This document shows, in pieces, positions 1-8,511 of a DNA stretch of 10,730 bases (its first letter is position 1; the number at the start of each line of letters is the position of its first letter). Where the stretch lies: positions 1-10,730 of the forward strand of contig JAISQX010000079.1 of the NCBI GenBank assembly GCA_031273965.1, given 5' to 3'. Both the position numbers and the translations under genes were made by a program. The notes under the pieces are model-generated. The model did no database searches. It was not told the origin of the DNA and saw only the letters and a list, made by a program, of their open reading frames with translations. The DNA comes from Clostridiales bacterium. GTDB taxonomy: Bacteria > Bacillota > Clostridia > Christensenellales > JAISNN01.

Positions 1-20
1 TAATATCAGTTTGTTTTTTT

Positions 21-54
21 AGCGCCCATAGTACAAGAACTAAAGGCGCTTTTT
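21..54 (+). terminator. Rho-independent terminator for a + strand gene off the left edge
   Basis: AGCGCC at 21-26 pairs with GGCGCT at 45-50. Inside it TAGT (29-32) pairs with ACTA (39-42) around a 6-base loop, and five T's follow at 50-54. The T-tract after the stem makes it an intrinsic terminator for rightward transcription, so a + strand gene probably ends just left of the window, convergent with the large minus-strand gene. Read leftward, the stem is followed by A's rather than U's, so it is a poor terminator for the synthase gene whose stop is at 69-71. Seen directly in the sequence; function inferred. Confidence 0.65.
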
Positions 55-68
55 GCGGTCGACGCGCA

Positions 69-3000
69 TTAAACATAAACCTCTATTTCAAAGGTTCCTT
101 CTTCTTTTAGCGCCGCGCAATTTCCGTTGGATATATCCACGCCGTTTATCATAAAGAGTTTTTTGTTTTCGGGTTTTCCGCGGTATCTCTTTATGGAAAT
201 GTTATAAACGGCTTTTTTGTAACGGTATTCTATAGAACAGGCTTGCATATGCGAAGGCAAGTTTGGTTTTATAACAAGACTATTGTTTTTCATCGTTATA
301 CCCATTAGGTCTTCAAGTATAACCCGATACATCAAGCCCGCGCTTCCCGTATACCAATTCCACCCCATTTTACCGGACAAAGACACATCCGCGCCTATAA
401 CATAAGGCTCGCCATTATATTTTTTTGCATTTTTCCCCGACATTATCTCGGCGGGATTTATCATTTTTAATATTGCGTAAGCCTCGTCGGCTCTGCCTGA
501 TTTAAAAAGCGCGGAGATATACCACATGACGGCGTGCGTGTACTGCCCTCCGTTTTCTCTCACTCCGTAAGGATACGCCGAAATATATCCATAAAACTCT
601 TCGCCGTCAAAAGGCGGCGCAAACAGCTTTACTATGCCGCTCTCAAAGTCGACGAGACTTTTTGCCGTGTCCAACGCTTTCTCGGTTTTCGCATGAGGCG
701 CTATCTCGGAAAGGACGGCGAAACTTTGGCATAACAAATCAATTTTACAATATTTACTTCGCTCGCTCCCCAACCATTCGCCGTCGTCGGTAAACGCTCG
801 GCGAAACCGGTCTCCGTCAAATCCATGGGCGTTTATTGCCTTTTTTAGTCTTAGTCCGTCGTCGGAATACTTTAAGCGGTCTTCCAATTTTGTTACGTTT
901 TTGTACATCTCCAGTACCTTATACATAAACATAGACAGCCACACGCTTTCGCCTCGCCCCTTTGAGCCTGCATTATCCAACGCGTCGTTCCAATCCCCCG
1001 TTCCCATGAGCAACAAATCATGTTCTCCGTATTTAAGCGCGCTTTCTATAGCGCGCTCCAAATGCTTCAACAGCGTCTCCTTTTTATCCGAAACGTCAGG
1101 ACGTTCAAGCCGGTTGTGCTCGTATCCCAAAAGCGGCGGCGACACCATATAAGGAACCTCCTCAAAAAGCACCGATAAATCCCCCGTCGCGCCCACGTAA
1201 AAAAGCGCGCAATAAGGCAAAAACAATTTGTCGTCGGAAATATGCGTGCGTACCCCGAACTTAGGCGGATGCCACCAGTGCATAACGTCCCCCTCCGCGT
1301 ATTGGTGCTCCGCGCAAAGCAGAATATGGCTTCTGACATATTTGGGGTCCGTATACACAAGCGCCGTTACGTCTTGAAGCTGATCGCGAAATCCTATAGC
1401 GCCGCCCGCCTGATAAAAACCGCATCTACCGTTTATTCTGGACGACACAACCTGATAGGGCAAACGATGATTAAACATCATATCCAGATAAACGTCGCCG
1501 GTTTTTATCTTTATTTTCTCATAATCTGTGAAATATTCAAGGGTTCTAATACGTTCCTCCTCAAAATCCTCCGGCTCTCTGCATTCCAAATCGTCAAGGG
1601 ATTTGGATAACGCAAAAAAGAATTTTCTAGGCTTGCCCGGGCGCAGAAAAAAATCGTATCTTGCCGCGAACGCAAGCTCTTCTTCACCGTCCGCCGCGCC
1701 GCCGCGCGTGAACATATATCCGGCGCGGTCTAAAATATCTCTCTTATTTTTTATAACCGCGCCGCCGTAGGTTTTTAAAACGGCGGAGATATTACTCCTA
1801 ATATTTTTTACCGTTACGGAGTCCTCCTTGTATTCATACAAAAGAGTATTTTTATTTTCGATTGCGCCCAAAGCCGCGTCAATGTCCAGGAATATCGTCA
1901 TATCATAAGACTTGTTTGAATTATTTTCCGCATAAACCTCAAAAATTTTGACTTCCCCGTCAAACGCGGGGTATTCTCTTACGGTAATGCCGTAATCGCC
2001 ATAATCGGTATAAAATTCCGTCATACCGTTACGATGCAAAGTATACGTTCCGCCCTTGTTTACCCTCAATAGCCGTCCTCCGTCAAAGACAAAAACTCTC
2101 TCCGACGGAGTATCGCTCACGGGGTCGTTGTACATAACGCTTATTTTACTTTCTCCCGAATTATCAAAAAAGGTAAATCCTCCTCCGTTGTCCGTGACCA
2201 CAAAGCCTCCTTTCTTCAACGCGACGACGTTGGCATACGGTAAATCCGTCGCCTTATCGACCATATACGAGCCGTCATTCAAAAAATATCCCGCTCCGCT
2301 TTCAAGAGCTTCGCCGCGCCGCGAATTAGCTTTGCAAGCGATGTCCTTACTTTCAAAGACGCGTCTATGCCCTTTAGACTTTGCAATTCCTAAAAAGCCC
2401 CCTTCACGGTATTTGTTAAAATTTATAAAAGCAATCAATCCAAAAAACGCTTCCTCCGCTTTGCCTTCGTCCAAAACAATTACGCTCCGTGAAAAATCTT
2501 TTACGTTTTGTCTGACCGTTCTCCCTACAAGGTCGTGATATATGTCGACGTTGGGTCTGTAAATCAACAGCTTAACCGATATTCCGGCTTTTCTTATGCG
2601 GTCAAATACCTTTAACACGGACGTCAAATATTCGACGTCCTTTTCGGAGGAATATTTAAAATATAATATTTTACTCTCAAAGGCGTCTGAAAAGCTTACG
2701 TAGACATCGTAGAAAGCGCTCTTTTTTATAAGCGCCAATATTTCGTTTTTAACCGGAGTGTCTATTATATGAGGCAAGACATCCGTTAATATATCGCTTT
2801 CAAAATGACTCAACGCCTTGTATATATCCTTACAGATAAAATCGGGCGATTCTTTTAATAACCGATCAAAGATAACCGTGTTTGCGCGCTTCACCAAAGC
2901 CTCCAAGCGCTCGGCGTCTTCCGCCGCGGTAATTACAACTGAAAACTCCTTTTTTTCTCCTTTTTTTAAAGCTATCCGCGCCGTAAACCCGAAGCACGGC

Positions 3001-6000
3001 TCAATAACGTCTCCTACACTCGGAAAGATTTCCTTGTCTTTGCTCTTATCATTATAATATGTGCAGCATGATTGTATCTCCGATTTTTCTATTATGAGCG
3101 GATTTCTCAGGGTTCTGTTCCGTCCCAAGAAATTGTATCTGTTAAACTCCGGAATTACATCCAAGCCTTTTACGAGCATAGCCGAATAACGATTTTTTTC
3201 ATCTTTGCTTCTTCCCTTGCGCTTAACAAAAAAGCAATTCTCTTTATTCTCGACATTTACAAACATATTGTAAAAGGTTTTGTGTCTAAGATAGGCTTTC
3301 ATATCGCCTAGGATAACGCTTCCTCCAAAAAAGCAAAGCTTCAGATTTTTTGTCCGCTCTCCTTCGGTATTATCGACTTTGAAAACGTGAATTTCCCCGT
3401 TGAACCCGGCGGGCACGTTAACGGTATGCGAGCATTTATGCTTGCTATTTGTATAAACGCACCTGTCCTTAAAAAATTCCGACGAGCAATTCTCGTAATC
3501 GGAAAACAACGGCGCGTAAGTAGGGCTGTAAATTTCACCGCTATCTTCATCGGTAATATACAAGTATTTGCCTTCGGCGTCGGCAATATTTTCGGGCTTT
3601 TTTGTGAGAAACATACCCTCAAAAACCGAATATCCGCGCCCCGATTCGTCCGCAATCAGAGTATAACGTCCGTTTGACAAAATATTGTATGCGGGAAAAT
3701 CGCGCGGTTTTTCGTAATAATAGCTTTTTCCCGGTTTCATGCCTCCGCTCTTAAACTCATTTTTCTTTATAGATTTGGACGGCTTCGATGTGATTTGCTT
3801 TTCCGATAACAATTGTCTTCCCGACGCTATGCGCTTATCGCGCATAAAAAGGCGGCAAAATATGTCGTCAAAAAGATAATTGGCCGCCGAGCACATAATC
3901 ATCCCTTGATGATGCGCCATATACGAGCTTACCGTTTTATTCTCGTTAAAATCTTTCGCCTCAAAATAACCGTATTCTCCCACCATTCCCAGCTCTTTTT
4001 GTTTTAAAAGATTTTTTATGGCGCTATGCCTTAAATACTTAAGCGCCAAAAAGCTGCCGTAAGGAGAAATAACGCACTCGTTTGATTTGGATTTTAAGGA
4101 TAAGATATTTACCCCGAAAGCGCGATATTGATATTTCATGCTATCGTCAAATAGATAATATCCGCTCTCCGACAGCCCGAATACCCCGTTGCACTTGGTT
4201 CGCATTTGCACTCTTGAGGCGTTTTTTGCCGACTTGTACAGCAAGGACCTTTCTGGCGGCTTGAGAAATATATTCGCCATAAGATACTCGAACATCGTGC
4301 CGCTCCAAGAATACAGGGTATTGAAATACGGTTTAGCCGTCTTTCTGCCGAGCCTAAACCAACACGGAAGCGAATTTATGGTTCCTATATATGATAATAA
4401 TCCCGCTTCGGAAGCCAGCAAATCATAGTGCGCCGCAAATCTTCCGGCTCCCGCGTCATAACCGATGTAAAACAAATTTTGCTTAAAATCGTACAACGCC
4501 GAAAAATCCGCGTTTTGGGCTAACGCTTTTGCTCTTTTATATAAATCTTCGCATTGCTCCCTGATTTTCCCTTCGGTTTTTTCCCCTATAACTTGACAAA
4601 ATTCTTTTACAGTTATGATTGCCGCAACAAAATTTGCGCTGTCCACACTCGAAACGAATCTTGGCGTAAGCGTCTCTTTTGTCGTTATATTATACCAGTT
4701 ATACAGATGACCGCGCCATTTCTCAAGTTTCTCAACCTCAAATAAAATTTTATCAATATTGTCTAAGCATTCTTTTATGTCTTCCTCATATATTTCGTCG
4801 GCTGCTAACAAATCTCCGTAATCTTTAGAACCGTTCTTCGATTTTTTTTCGGCAAGCTTAAAATAGTAATTTGCAATTACCGCCAGTATGGAAAAGCCTA
4901 TGTTTGTCGGCGAGGTGTTTTCCGATGCGCCCAAATACGGCGTTTTTTGAAAATTGTCGCATATAAGCGCGTTATTTTTTAGATTAGCATCAAAAAAACC
5001 GTACGTAAGCTTCGCCGTATGAGTTAAAAACTCCGCGTCTTTTTTTTGGCGGCGCGATTGTTTGTTTGGCTTTTTTATCTCGCCGTTATAAGTGTAGAGC
5101 ATAAACGCCGCCGCATATATCGGCGCGAGAATCCCAAAAAGTAAAGAATTTTCCGCCGCATACATATAAACGCTTATCGCCGTCACGACGACAAGCGACG
5201 GTATAAGATATATCAAATTATTTTTTTGTCTTTCTTTTCTCGCAATGTAAAAAGGTTTCCATTCCAAAATGCGCTGCGGTTTAAAAATAAGATGTATTAG
5301 TGCCGAAACGTATACGGCTATTCCGTTAAAAGCAAAAAACGGGCTCATAAGGAACACCGCCGCGTCCCTTTTAAAGACAGATAAAGTCTCGAAGATTTTA
5401 TACGCCGTTCTTTTTTTTCGTTGAAATATCTGCGCTATGCCAAAAAATAAGGTATTAAAAAAAACCGATAACCCCGCCGAAATATAAAAAACACTCGACC
5501 TCTCATAAAAATACGATAGAAACAATAATACTATAAGGCAGAAATCATATAGAATATTTACCGCATTGACAAAGATAATCGTCTTATATAGCGCTGATAT
5601 TTTTAAGCGTATTTTTTCCCCTTTAGCGTTCCTTGTTTTGTTTTTTAAAAACATCAAGAGCAATATATCGCCCTTTTGCCATCTGTTTATTCGGTTCAAA
5701 TCGTCCGAAAAACCCTTAGGCGCGTCTTCAAAGGTCATTATTCCGCTTGACGAACAACAAAGAGCAGCCCCCTCTATTATGTCATGGCTCAATATGCGGT
5801 TTTCCGGCAGTAAGCCATAAAGCTTGGAGTATAAACTCTCGGCTCTTACGATGCACTTACCGGTAAAAACCTCCCTGTTAAAAAGCTTATGGTACAGCCC
5901 GGAGTAGTACGGATAACATTCTATACCGGACTCTATAGCGTAACGCTTAGAATACGTTGTGGCAAGCGAAAAGGCGTTATACGTCGCGCGCAATGCGAGC

Positions 6001-7757
6001 ATATCGTACCTATTATTCAGAGGGTGGATTATACGGTTCACAAGGCTTTTTATACTGTCCGGCAAAAGTTCGTTATCGTCGTCCAGCAGTATAAAAAACT
6101 TTATCTCCTTCTCTTCGTCCGCGTATCTTTTGACTACCCGAAAATCCTCGCGATTTTTTTTGACAACCAGCTTTGACAACGCCATTACAGCTCCGCGCTT
6201 ACGTTCGCGTCCGCCGTATTTATCAAAAACCTTTGTTCTTTTCCTGACAAAAAAACTGAGTTTTCCCTTATATCCGTCTATCTCCTCCAATATCTCTTCG
6301 TCCCTTATGTCGTGTTCGCGGTCAGACGGCGGAAAATCTATCAAAAGAGCGTATTCCGTGTTTTCCTCATCGTTTGCGGCTTGTAAGGTTTCGGCTTTTT
6401 TAACCGCTTCATAGAATTGTTCTTTTGAGGCAATAAACTGAGATATGACTATCATAGTACGGTTCTCGTCGGCTATTTTTGGGAGGTCCATGCCGAATAT
6501 GACGCGGTTCTTCGACGCCATGTTCAAAGCATAGTTAAAAATGCCGAACGCCGTTTTCAAAAAAATCACAAAAAAGAACGGAGATAGGACATATGCCATT
6601 CCGCCTATAAAATAAACCGCGGCGACAGTAAAAATTAAAGCCGTTATTAATATTCCTAATGCATAGAGCTTTTGCCAAATCTCGCCTCCGTCGCTTTTGC
6701 ATACGGATTTTTTGTTTTTTACGGTCTTTAAAACGTTCCTTTGATAATAAAATATCAGCTCCCCGAAGTACGTTCCGCATTCCGAGGCTTGCTTATATAA
6801 TCGCTCAAAAAATTTTATTTCGCTCAAACCCGACTTTTTGGCAAGCGCAGATATTTTTTTTAGATACGCCGTTTTTGTCGCCGTATCGCTGTCTTTATAT
6901 ATCGAGTCGTCTATAAGAACATTATTGAGTTTTGAAAAGCTCAATAACGAATCGCTTGAAAAAGTCTCTTTTTCGAGAAGATAAGATATTAGCGCCGCGA
7001 CATGCGCGTTCGTCTCGGCTATCCCCGCCGCAAAAATGTAATTGACGCTTTGAAAGTCCGCGCCGTTTTTCTCCAACCGTTCTTCGATATAGCGATTTTT
7101 GCCCGCGTATTTTTCAAACATGTAATACAGGTAACTGTTGCTTTTGATATATTTACCGTTTATCCTCGGCTTTTTTGCCGCGCGTTTTGCTCTGTCAAGC
7201 AAAATTGCGCGTCTGGCAAGAATGCGCAATCTCTTAAAAACCGCATAATCAAATCCGGCTTTTAGAAGCAAAACCTCGTCCACCGTCAAAGAGTTTATGT
7301 TCGTATACGCATAAATTCCTCTTTTTATCCTTTCAAAATTTAGACAATCTATAGACGATTCAATTATCACGTCGGCAAGCCCGACTACCACCGGCTTGCC
7401 GTCAATAGACGGCAGTTTTTTGATCCTGCTAAAATTTTTCGACAAGTCCAATATATAATAGTTGTCGTATATCCACTTTTCAAACTCGTATAATCTTTCT
7501 CCTTTCTTTATCTTTTCATCGACCAAAGCGTACGCCCTATGAATTTCGCCGTTCCCTACTTTATCGAGCCTCACAAAATCATCGCCGCTTTTATTCTTTA
7601 CTTCCAAGGCAAAGGCTTTTATCTTTTCCATATACGCCTTTTCGTCAAGCGTAATCGGCGTGCCGCGGCTTCTGTCCACGAACCTTGTCCTAGTCAAAAT
7701 AAACGCCGCGGCAAGCCCCGCTCCAAAACAAAAAATTGTCAATCCAATCCAAAGCAT
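69..7757 (-). CDS. ndvB: Cyclic beta-1,2-glucan synthase (GT84 / glycoamylase-like / GH94)
   Basis: Membrane enzyme that by family knowledge makes beta-1,2-glucan from UDP-glucose, cyclises it, and trims length by phosphorolysis. The product is 2562 residues from the ATG at 7757; Agrobacterium/Brucella homologues are about 2830-2870. Visible modules: N-terminal membrane segment (1-20) and a CGS-type helical region with WIYDNYYIL near 95; two membrane segments about 366-405; GT84 domain with DDD at 559-561, SHDIIEG at 657-663 and RW at 692-693; more membrane segments about 725-895; glycoamylase-like cyclization region (called GH189 in recent work) with TNIG near 951, YNWY at 1021, VDSAN at 1039, YDLLASEA at 1111-1118, MFEYL near 1157, SES at 1197 and MAHHQG near 1282; beta-sandwich modules with LSNGRY near 1362 and NDPVSD at 1877; GH94 domain with FRDQ (2123-2126), HWWH (2160-2163), ISDD (2173-2176) and GDWND (2254-2258). 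The frame is unbroken. The symbol is that of the family, not proof of orthology. No ABC exporter lies nearby. Confidence 0.93.
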   Translation of the reverse strand: MLWIGLTIFCFGAGLAAAFILTRTRFVDRSRGTPITLDEKAYMEKIKAFALEVKNKSGDDFVRLDKVGNGEIHRAYALVDEKIKKGERLYEFEKWIYDNYYILDLSKNFSRIKKLPSIDGKPVVVGLADVIIESSIDCLNFERIKRGIYAYTNINSLTVDEVLLLKAGFDYAVFKRLRILARRAILLDRAKRAAKKPRINGKYIKSNSYLYYMFEKYAGKNRYIEERLEKNGADFQSVNYIFAAGIAETNAHVAALISYLLEKETFSSDSLLSFSKLNNVLIDDSIYKDSDTATKTAYLKKISALAKKSGLSEIKFFERLYKQASECGTYFGELIFYYQRNVLKTVKNKKSVCKSDGGEIWQKLYALGILITALIFTVAAVYFIGGMAYVLSPFFFVIFLKTAFGIFNYALNMASKNRVIFGMDLPKIADENRTMIVISQFIASKEQFYEAVKKAETLQAANDEENTEYALLIDFPPSDREHDIRDEEILEEIDGYKGKLSFFVRKRTKVFDKYGGRERKRGAVMALSKLVVKKNREDFRVVKRYADEEKEIKFFILLDDDNELLPDSIKSLVNRIIHPLNNRYDMLALRATYNAFSLATTYSKRYAIESGIECYPYYSGLYHKLFNREVFTGKCIVRAESLYSKLYGLLPENRILSHDIIEGAALCCSSSGIMTFEDAPKGFSDDLNRINRWQKGDILLLMFLKNKTRNAKGEKIRLKISALYKTIIFVNAVNILYDFCLIVLLFLSYFYERSSVFYISAGLSVFFNTLFFGIAQIFQRKKRTAYKIFETLSVFKRDAAVFLMSPFFAFNGIAVYVSALIHLIFKPQRILEWKPFYIARKERQKNNLIYLIPSLVVVTAISVYMYAAENSLLFGILAPIYAAAFMLYTYNGEIKKPNKQSRRQKKDAEFLTHTAKLTYGFFDANLKNNALICDNFQKTPYLGASENTSPTNIGFSILAVIANYYFKLAEKKSKNGSKDYGDLLAADEIYEEDIKECLDNIDKILFEVEKLEKWRGHLYNWYNITTKETLTPRFVSSVDSANFVAAIITVKEFCQVIGEKTEGKIREQCEDLYKRAKALAQNADFSALYDFKQNLFYIGYDAGAGRFAAHYDLLASEAGLLSYIGTINSLPCWFRLGRKTAKPYFNTLYSWSGTMFEYLMANIFLKPPERSLLYKSAKNASRVQMRTKCNGVFGLSESGYYLFDDSMKYQYRAFGVNILSLKSKSNECVISPYGSFLALKYLRHSAIKNLLKQKELGMVGEYGYFEAKDFNENKTVSSYMAHHQGMIMCSAANYLFDDIFCRLFMRDKRIASGRQLLSEKQITSKPSKSIKKNEFKSGGMKPGKSYYYEKPRDFPAYNILSNGRYTLIADESGRGYSVFEGMFLTKKPENIADAEGKYLYITDEDSGEIYSPTYAPLFSDYENCSSEFFKDRCVYTNSKHKCSHTVNVPAGFNGEIHVFKVDNTEGERTKNLKLCFFGGSVILGDMKAYLRHKTFYNMFVNVENKENCFFVKRKGRSKDEKNRYSAMLVKGLDVIPEFNRYNFLGRNRTLRNPLIIEKSEIQSCCTYYNDKSKDKEIFPSVGDVIEPCFGFTARIALKKGEKKEFSVVITAAEDAERLEALVKRANTVIFDRLLKESPDFICKDIYKALSHFESDILTDVLPHIIDTPVKNEILALIKKSAFYDVYVSFSDAFESKILYFKYSSEKDVEYLTSVLKVFDRIRKAGISVKLLIYRPNVDIYHDLVGRTVRQNVKDFSRSVIVLDEGKAEEAFFGLIAFINFNKYREGGFLGIAKSKGHRRVFESKDIACKANSRRGEALESGAGYFLNDGSYMVDKATDLPYANVVALKKGGFVVTDNGGGFTFFDNSGESKISVMYNDPVSDTPSERVFVFDGGRLLRVNKGGTYTLHRNGMTEFYTDYGDYGITVREYPAFDGEVKIFEVYAENNSNKSYDMTIFLDIDAALGAIENKNTLLYEYKEDSVTVKNIRSNISAVLKTYGGAVIKNKRDILDRAGYMFTRGGAADGEEELAFAARYDFFLRPGKPRKFFFALSKSLDDLECREPEDFEEERIRTLEYFTDYEKIKIKTGDVYLDMMFNHRLPYQVVSSRINGRCGFYQAGGAIGFRDQLQDVTALVYTDPKYVRSHILLCAEHQYAEGDVMHWWHPPKFGVRTHISDDKLFLPYCALFYVGATGDLSVLFEEVPYMVSPPLLGYEHNRLERPDVSDKKETLLKHLERAIESALKYGEHDLLLMGTGDWNDALDNAGSKGRGESVWLSMFMYKVLEMYKNVTKLEDRLKYSDDGLRLKKAINAHGFDGDRFRRAFTDDGEWLGSERSKYCKIDLLCQSFAVLSEIAPHAKTEKALDTAKSLVDFESGIVKLFAPPFDGEEFYGYISAYPYGVRENGGQYTHAVMWYISALFKSGRADEAYAILKMINPAEIMSGKNAKKYNGEPYVIGADVSLSGKMGWNWYTGSAGLMYRVILEDLMGITMKNNSLVIKPNLPSHMQACSIEYRYKKAVYNISIKRYRGKPENKKLFMINGVDISNGNCAALKEEGTFEIEVYV

Positions 7758-7760
7758 ACG

Positions 7761-7772
7761 TCTCCCTTCCTT
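7761..7772 (-). promoter_or_regulatory. Ribosome binding site fixing the start of the glucan synthase
   Basis: On the minus strand this reads AAGGAAGGGAGA, ending three bases before the ATG at 7757. The start it selects begins MLWIGLTIFCFG, a membrane segment, which suits the family. The frame stays open upstream to a GTG at 7853, which has a weaker AGGGG about 8 bases ahead of it. That longer form would add 32 residues without recognisable family similarity, so it is the less likely alternative. Confidence 0.75.
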
Positions 7773-7933
7773 AAAGCGTATTATTGACATAAAAGTAAAA
7801 GATAATACGGGTGGATTTAACCGTAAGCCGCAAAACAAACTTCCCATATTCACAACATCAACCCCTACTTAAGTTCCGGTCTTTATCCTTAAAACCCGCA
7901 TTCGGAATAGTTCTTCCGTTCTTGAGTAAATGA

Positions 7934-7961
7934 AAATACCGTTGCGACAAAAACGGCATTT
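7934..7961. promoter_or_regulatory. Hairpin-forming palindrome in the divergent intergenic region
   Basis: AAATACCGTT (7934-7943) faces AACGGCATTT (7952-7961) across an 8-base spacer. Nine of ten positions are complementary, and the tenth becomes a G-U wobble in minus-strand RNA. It lies upstream of both divergent genes and just ahead of, or overlapping, the -35 position of the rightward promoter, so it could be an operator or a leader hairpin of the synthase mRNA. There is no U-tract, so it is not a terminator. The rest of the 279-base spacer (7758-8036) holds the promoter and ribosome binding sites described separately; I see no riboswitch or RNA gene in it. Confidence 0.4.
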
Positions 7962-7986
7962 ATATATCACAAAATTTGGCTATAAT
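7958..7986 (+). promoter_or_regulatory. Candidate sigma-A type promoter for the small membrane protein
   Basis: A perfect TATAAT occupies 7981-7986. At 17-base spacing the -35 position (7958-7963) reads ATTTAT, a poor match to TTGACA. Transcription would start near 7993, giving a leader of about 30 bases before the ribosome binding site at 8022. The weak -35 next to a palindrome would fit activator- or repressor-dependent expression, but that is inference. Confidence 0.45.
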
Positions 7987-8021
7987 AAAGACCGTGAACA
8001 CGTTTTACCGTTAAGCTAATG

Positions 8022-8027
8022 AAGGAA
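8022..8027 (+). promoter_or_regulatory. Ribosome binding site deciding the start at 8037
   Basis: AAGGAA lies 9 bases before the ATG at 8037. An in-frame ATG at 8019 overlaps this site and has no purine-rich site before it, so the start at 8037 is preferred. Confidence 0.65.
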
Positions 8028-8036
8028 AAGATAATC

Positions 8037-8510
8037 ATGAAAATATTCGACAAAATACGCGACATAGCCCGCGCAATATTATACACCGTAACTTTCCGGC
8101 TTTTGTTTATATTGATAAGAACCGTATACAGGATATTTATCAACATCTTGTACGCGGGCTTTTATCATCTGTTTTTTTATGTGCTATTCGGAGCGGCGTT
8201 GTATATATTCTTTGGCTTTCGTCCGGTTTTTTGGGATATGGAAACGCAATTATTTGCCGCGGGCTTAATTATATGGACAATTTTAAGCGTTGTTACCGCC
8301 GTAAAAAATATAAACAGAAAATTGAATGAAATCAACAAAAGAAATCTTGAAGAGAAGCAAAAGCGCCGACGTGAAAAGCTTGAGCGCGAATATTACCGCA
8401 CCCAAGCCGATTATGAAAGAGAAGAATACAAAGCCTATCGCCGTATACTAAAAGAAAAAAGAAGAGAAAGATTTAACGATTATTTTTTTGACGAAAGCGT
8501 ATATAAATAA
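8037..8510 (+). CDS. Small membrane protein with charged C-terminal helix, function unknown
   Basis: The product is 157 residues (163 if the ATG at 8019 is used). I do not recognise a family. Residues 1-37 form an amphipathic-to-hydrophobic stretch with regularly spaced arginines and lysines. Two likely membrane segments follow at about 38-60 and 70-89. From residue 90 to the end the chain is dominated by K, R and E with many tyrosines, typical of a long solvent-exposed helix or coiled coil, probably cytoplasmic by the positive-inside rule. There is no signal peptidase site and no enzymatic motif. It is divergent from the glucan synthase across a shared 279-base upstream region and ends at a strong bidirectional terminator, so it looks monocistronic. 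A role next to the synthase, such as membrane partner or regulator, is possible but rests on position only. Confidence 0.8.
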   Translation: MKIFDKIRDIARAILYTVTFRLLFILIRTVYRIFINILYAGFYHLFFYVLFGAALYIFFGFRPVFWDMETQLFAAGLIIWTILSVVTAVKNINRKLNEINKRNLEEKQKRRREKLEREYYRTQADYEREEYKAYRRILKEKRRERFNDYFFDESVYK

Positions 8511-8511
8511 T

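Noticed and set aside
901..6916. Numerous open frames of 60-160 codons on the plus strand opposite the synthase, for example 2056-2538 and 5959-6414
   Set aside because: They lie wholly antisense to a well-supported conserved gene, lack ribosome binding sites and show no recognisable protein features; they are by-products of its codon usage.
7851..7853. GTG at 7853 as start of the glucan synthase
   Set aside because: An AGGGG lies upstream, but the added 32 residues look unrelated to the family and the ATG at 7757 has a much stronger ribosome binding site and begins with a membrane segment.
7758..8036. Riboswitch, small RNA gene or tRNA in the divergent spacer
   Set aside because: Only one short hairpin is present; no conserved riboswitch core, cloverleaf or U-tract terminator could be seen.
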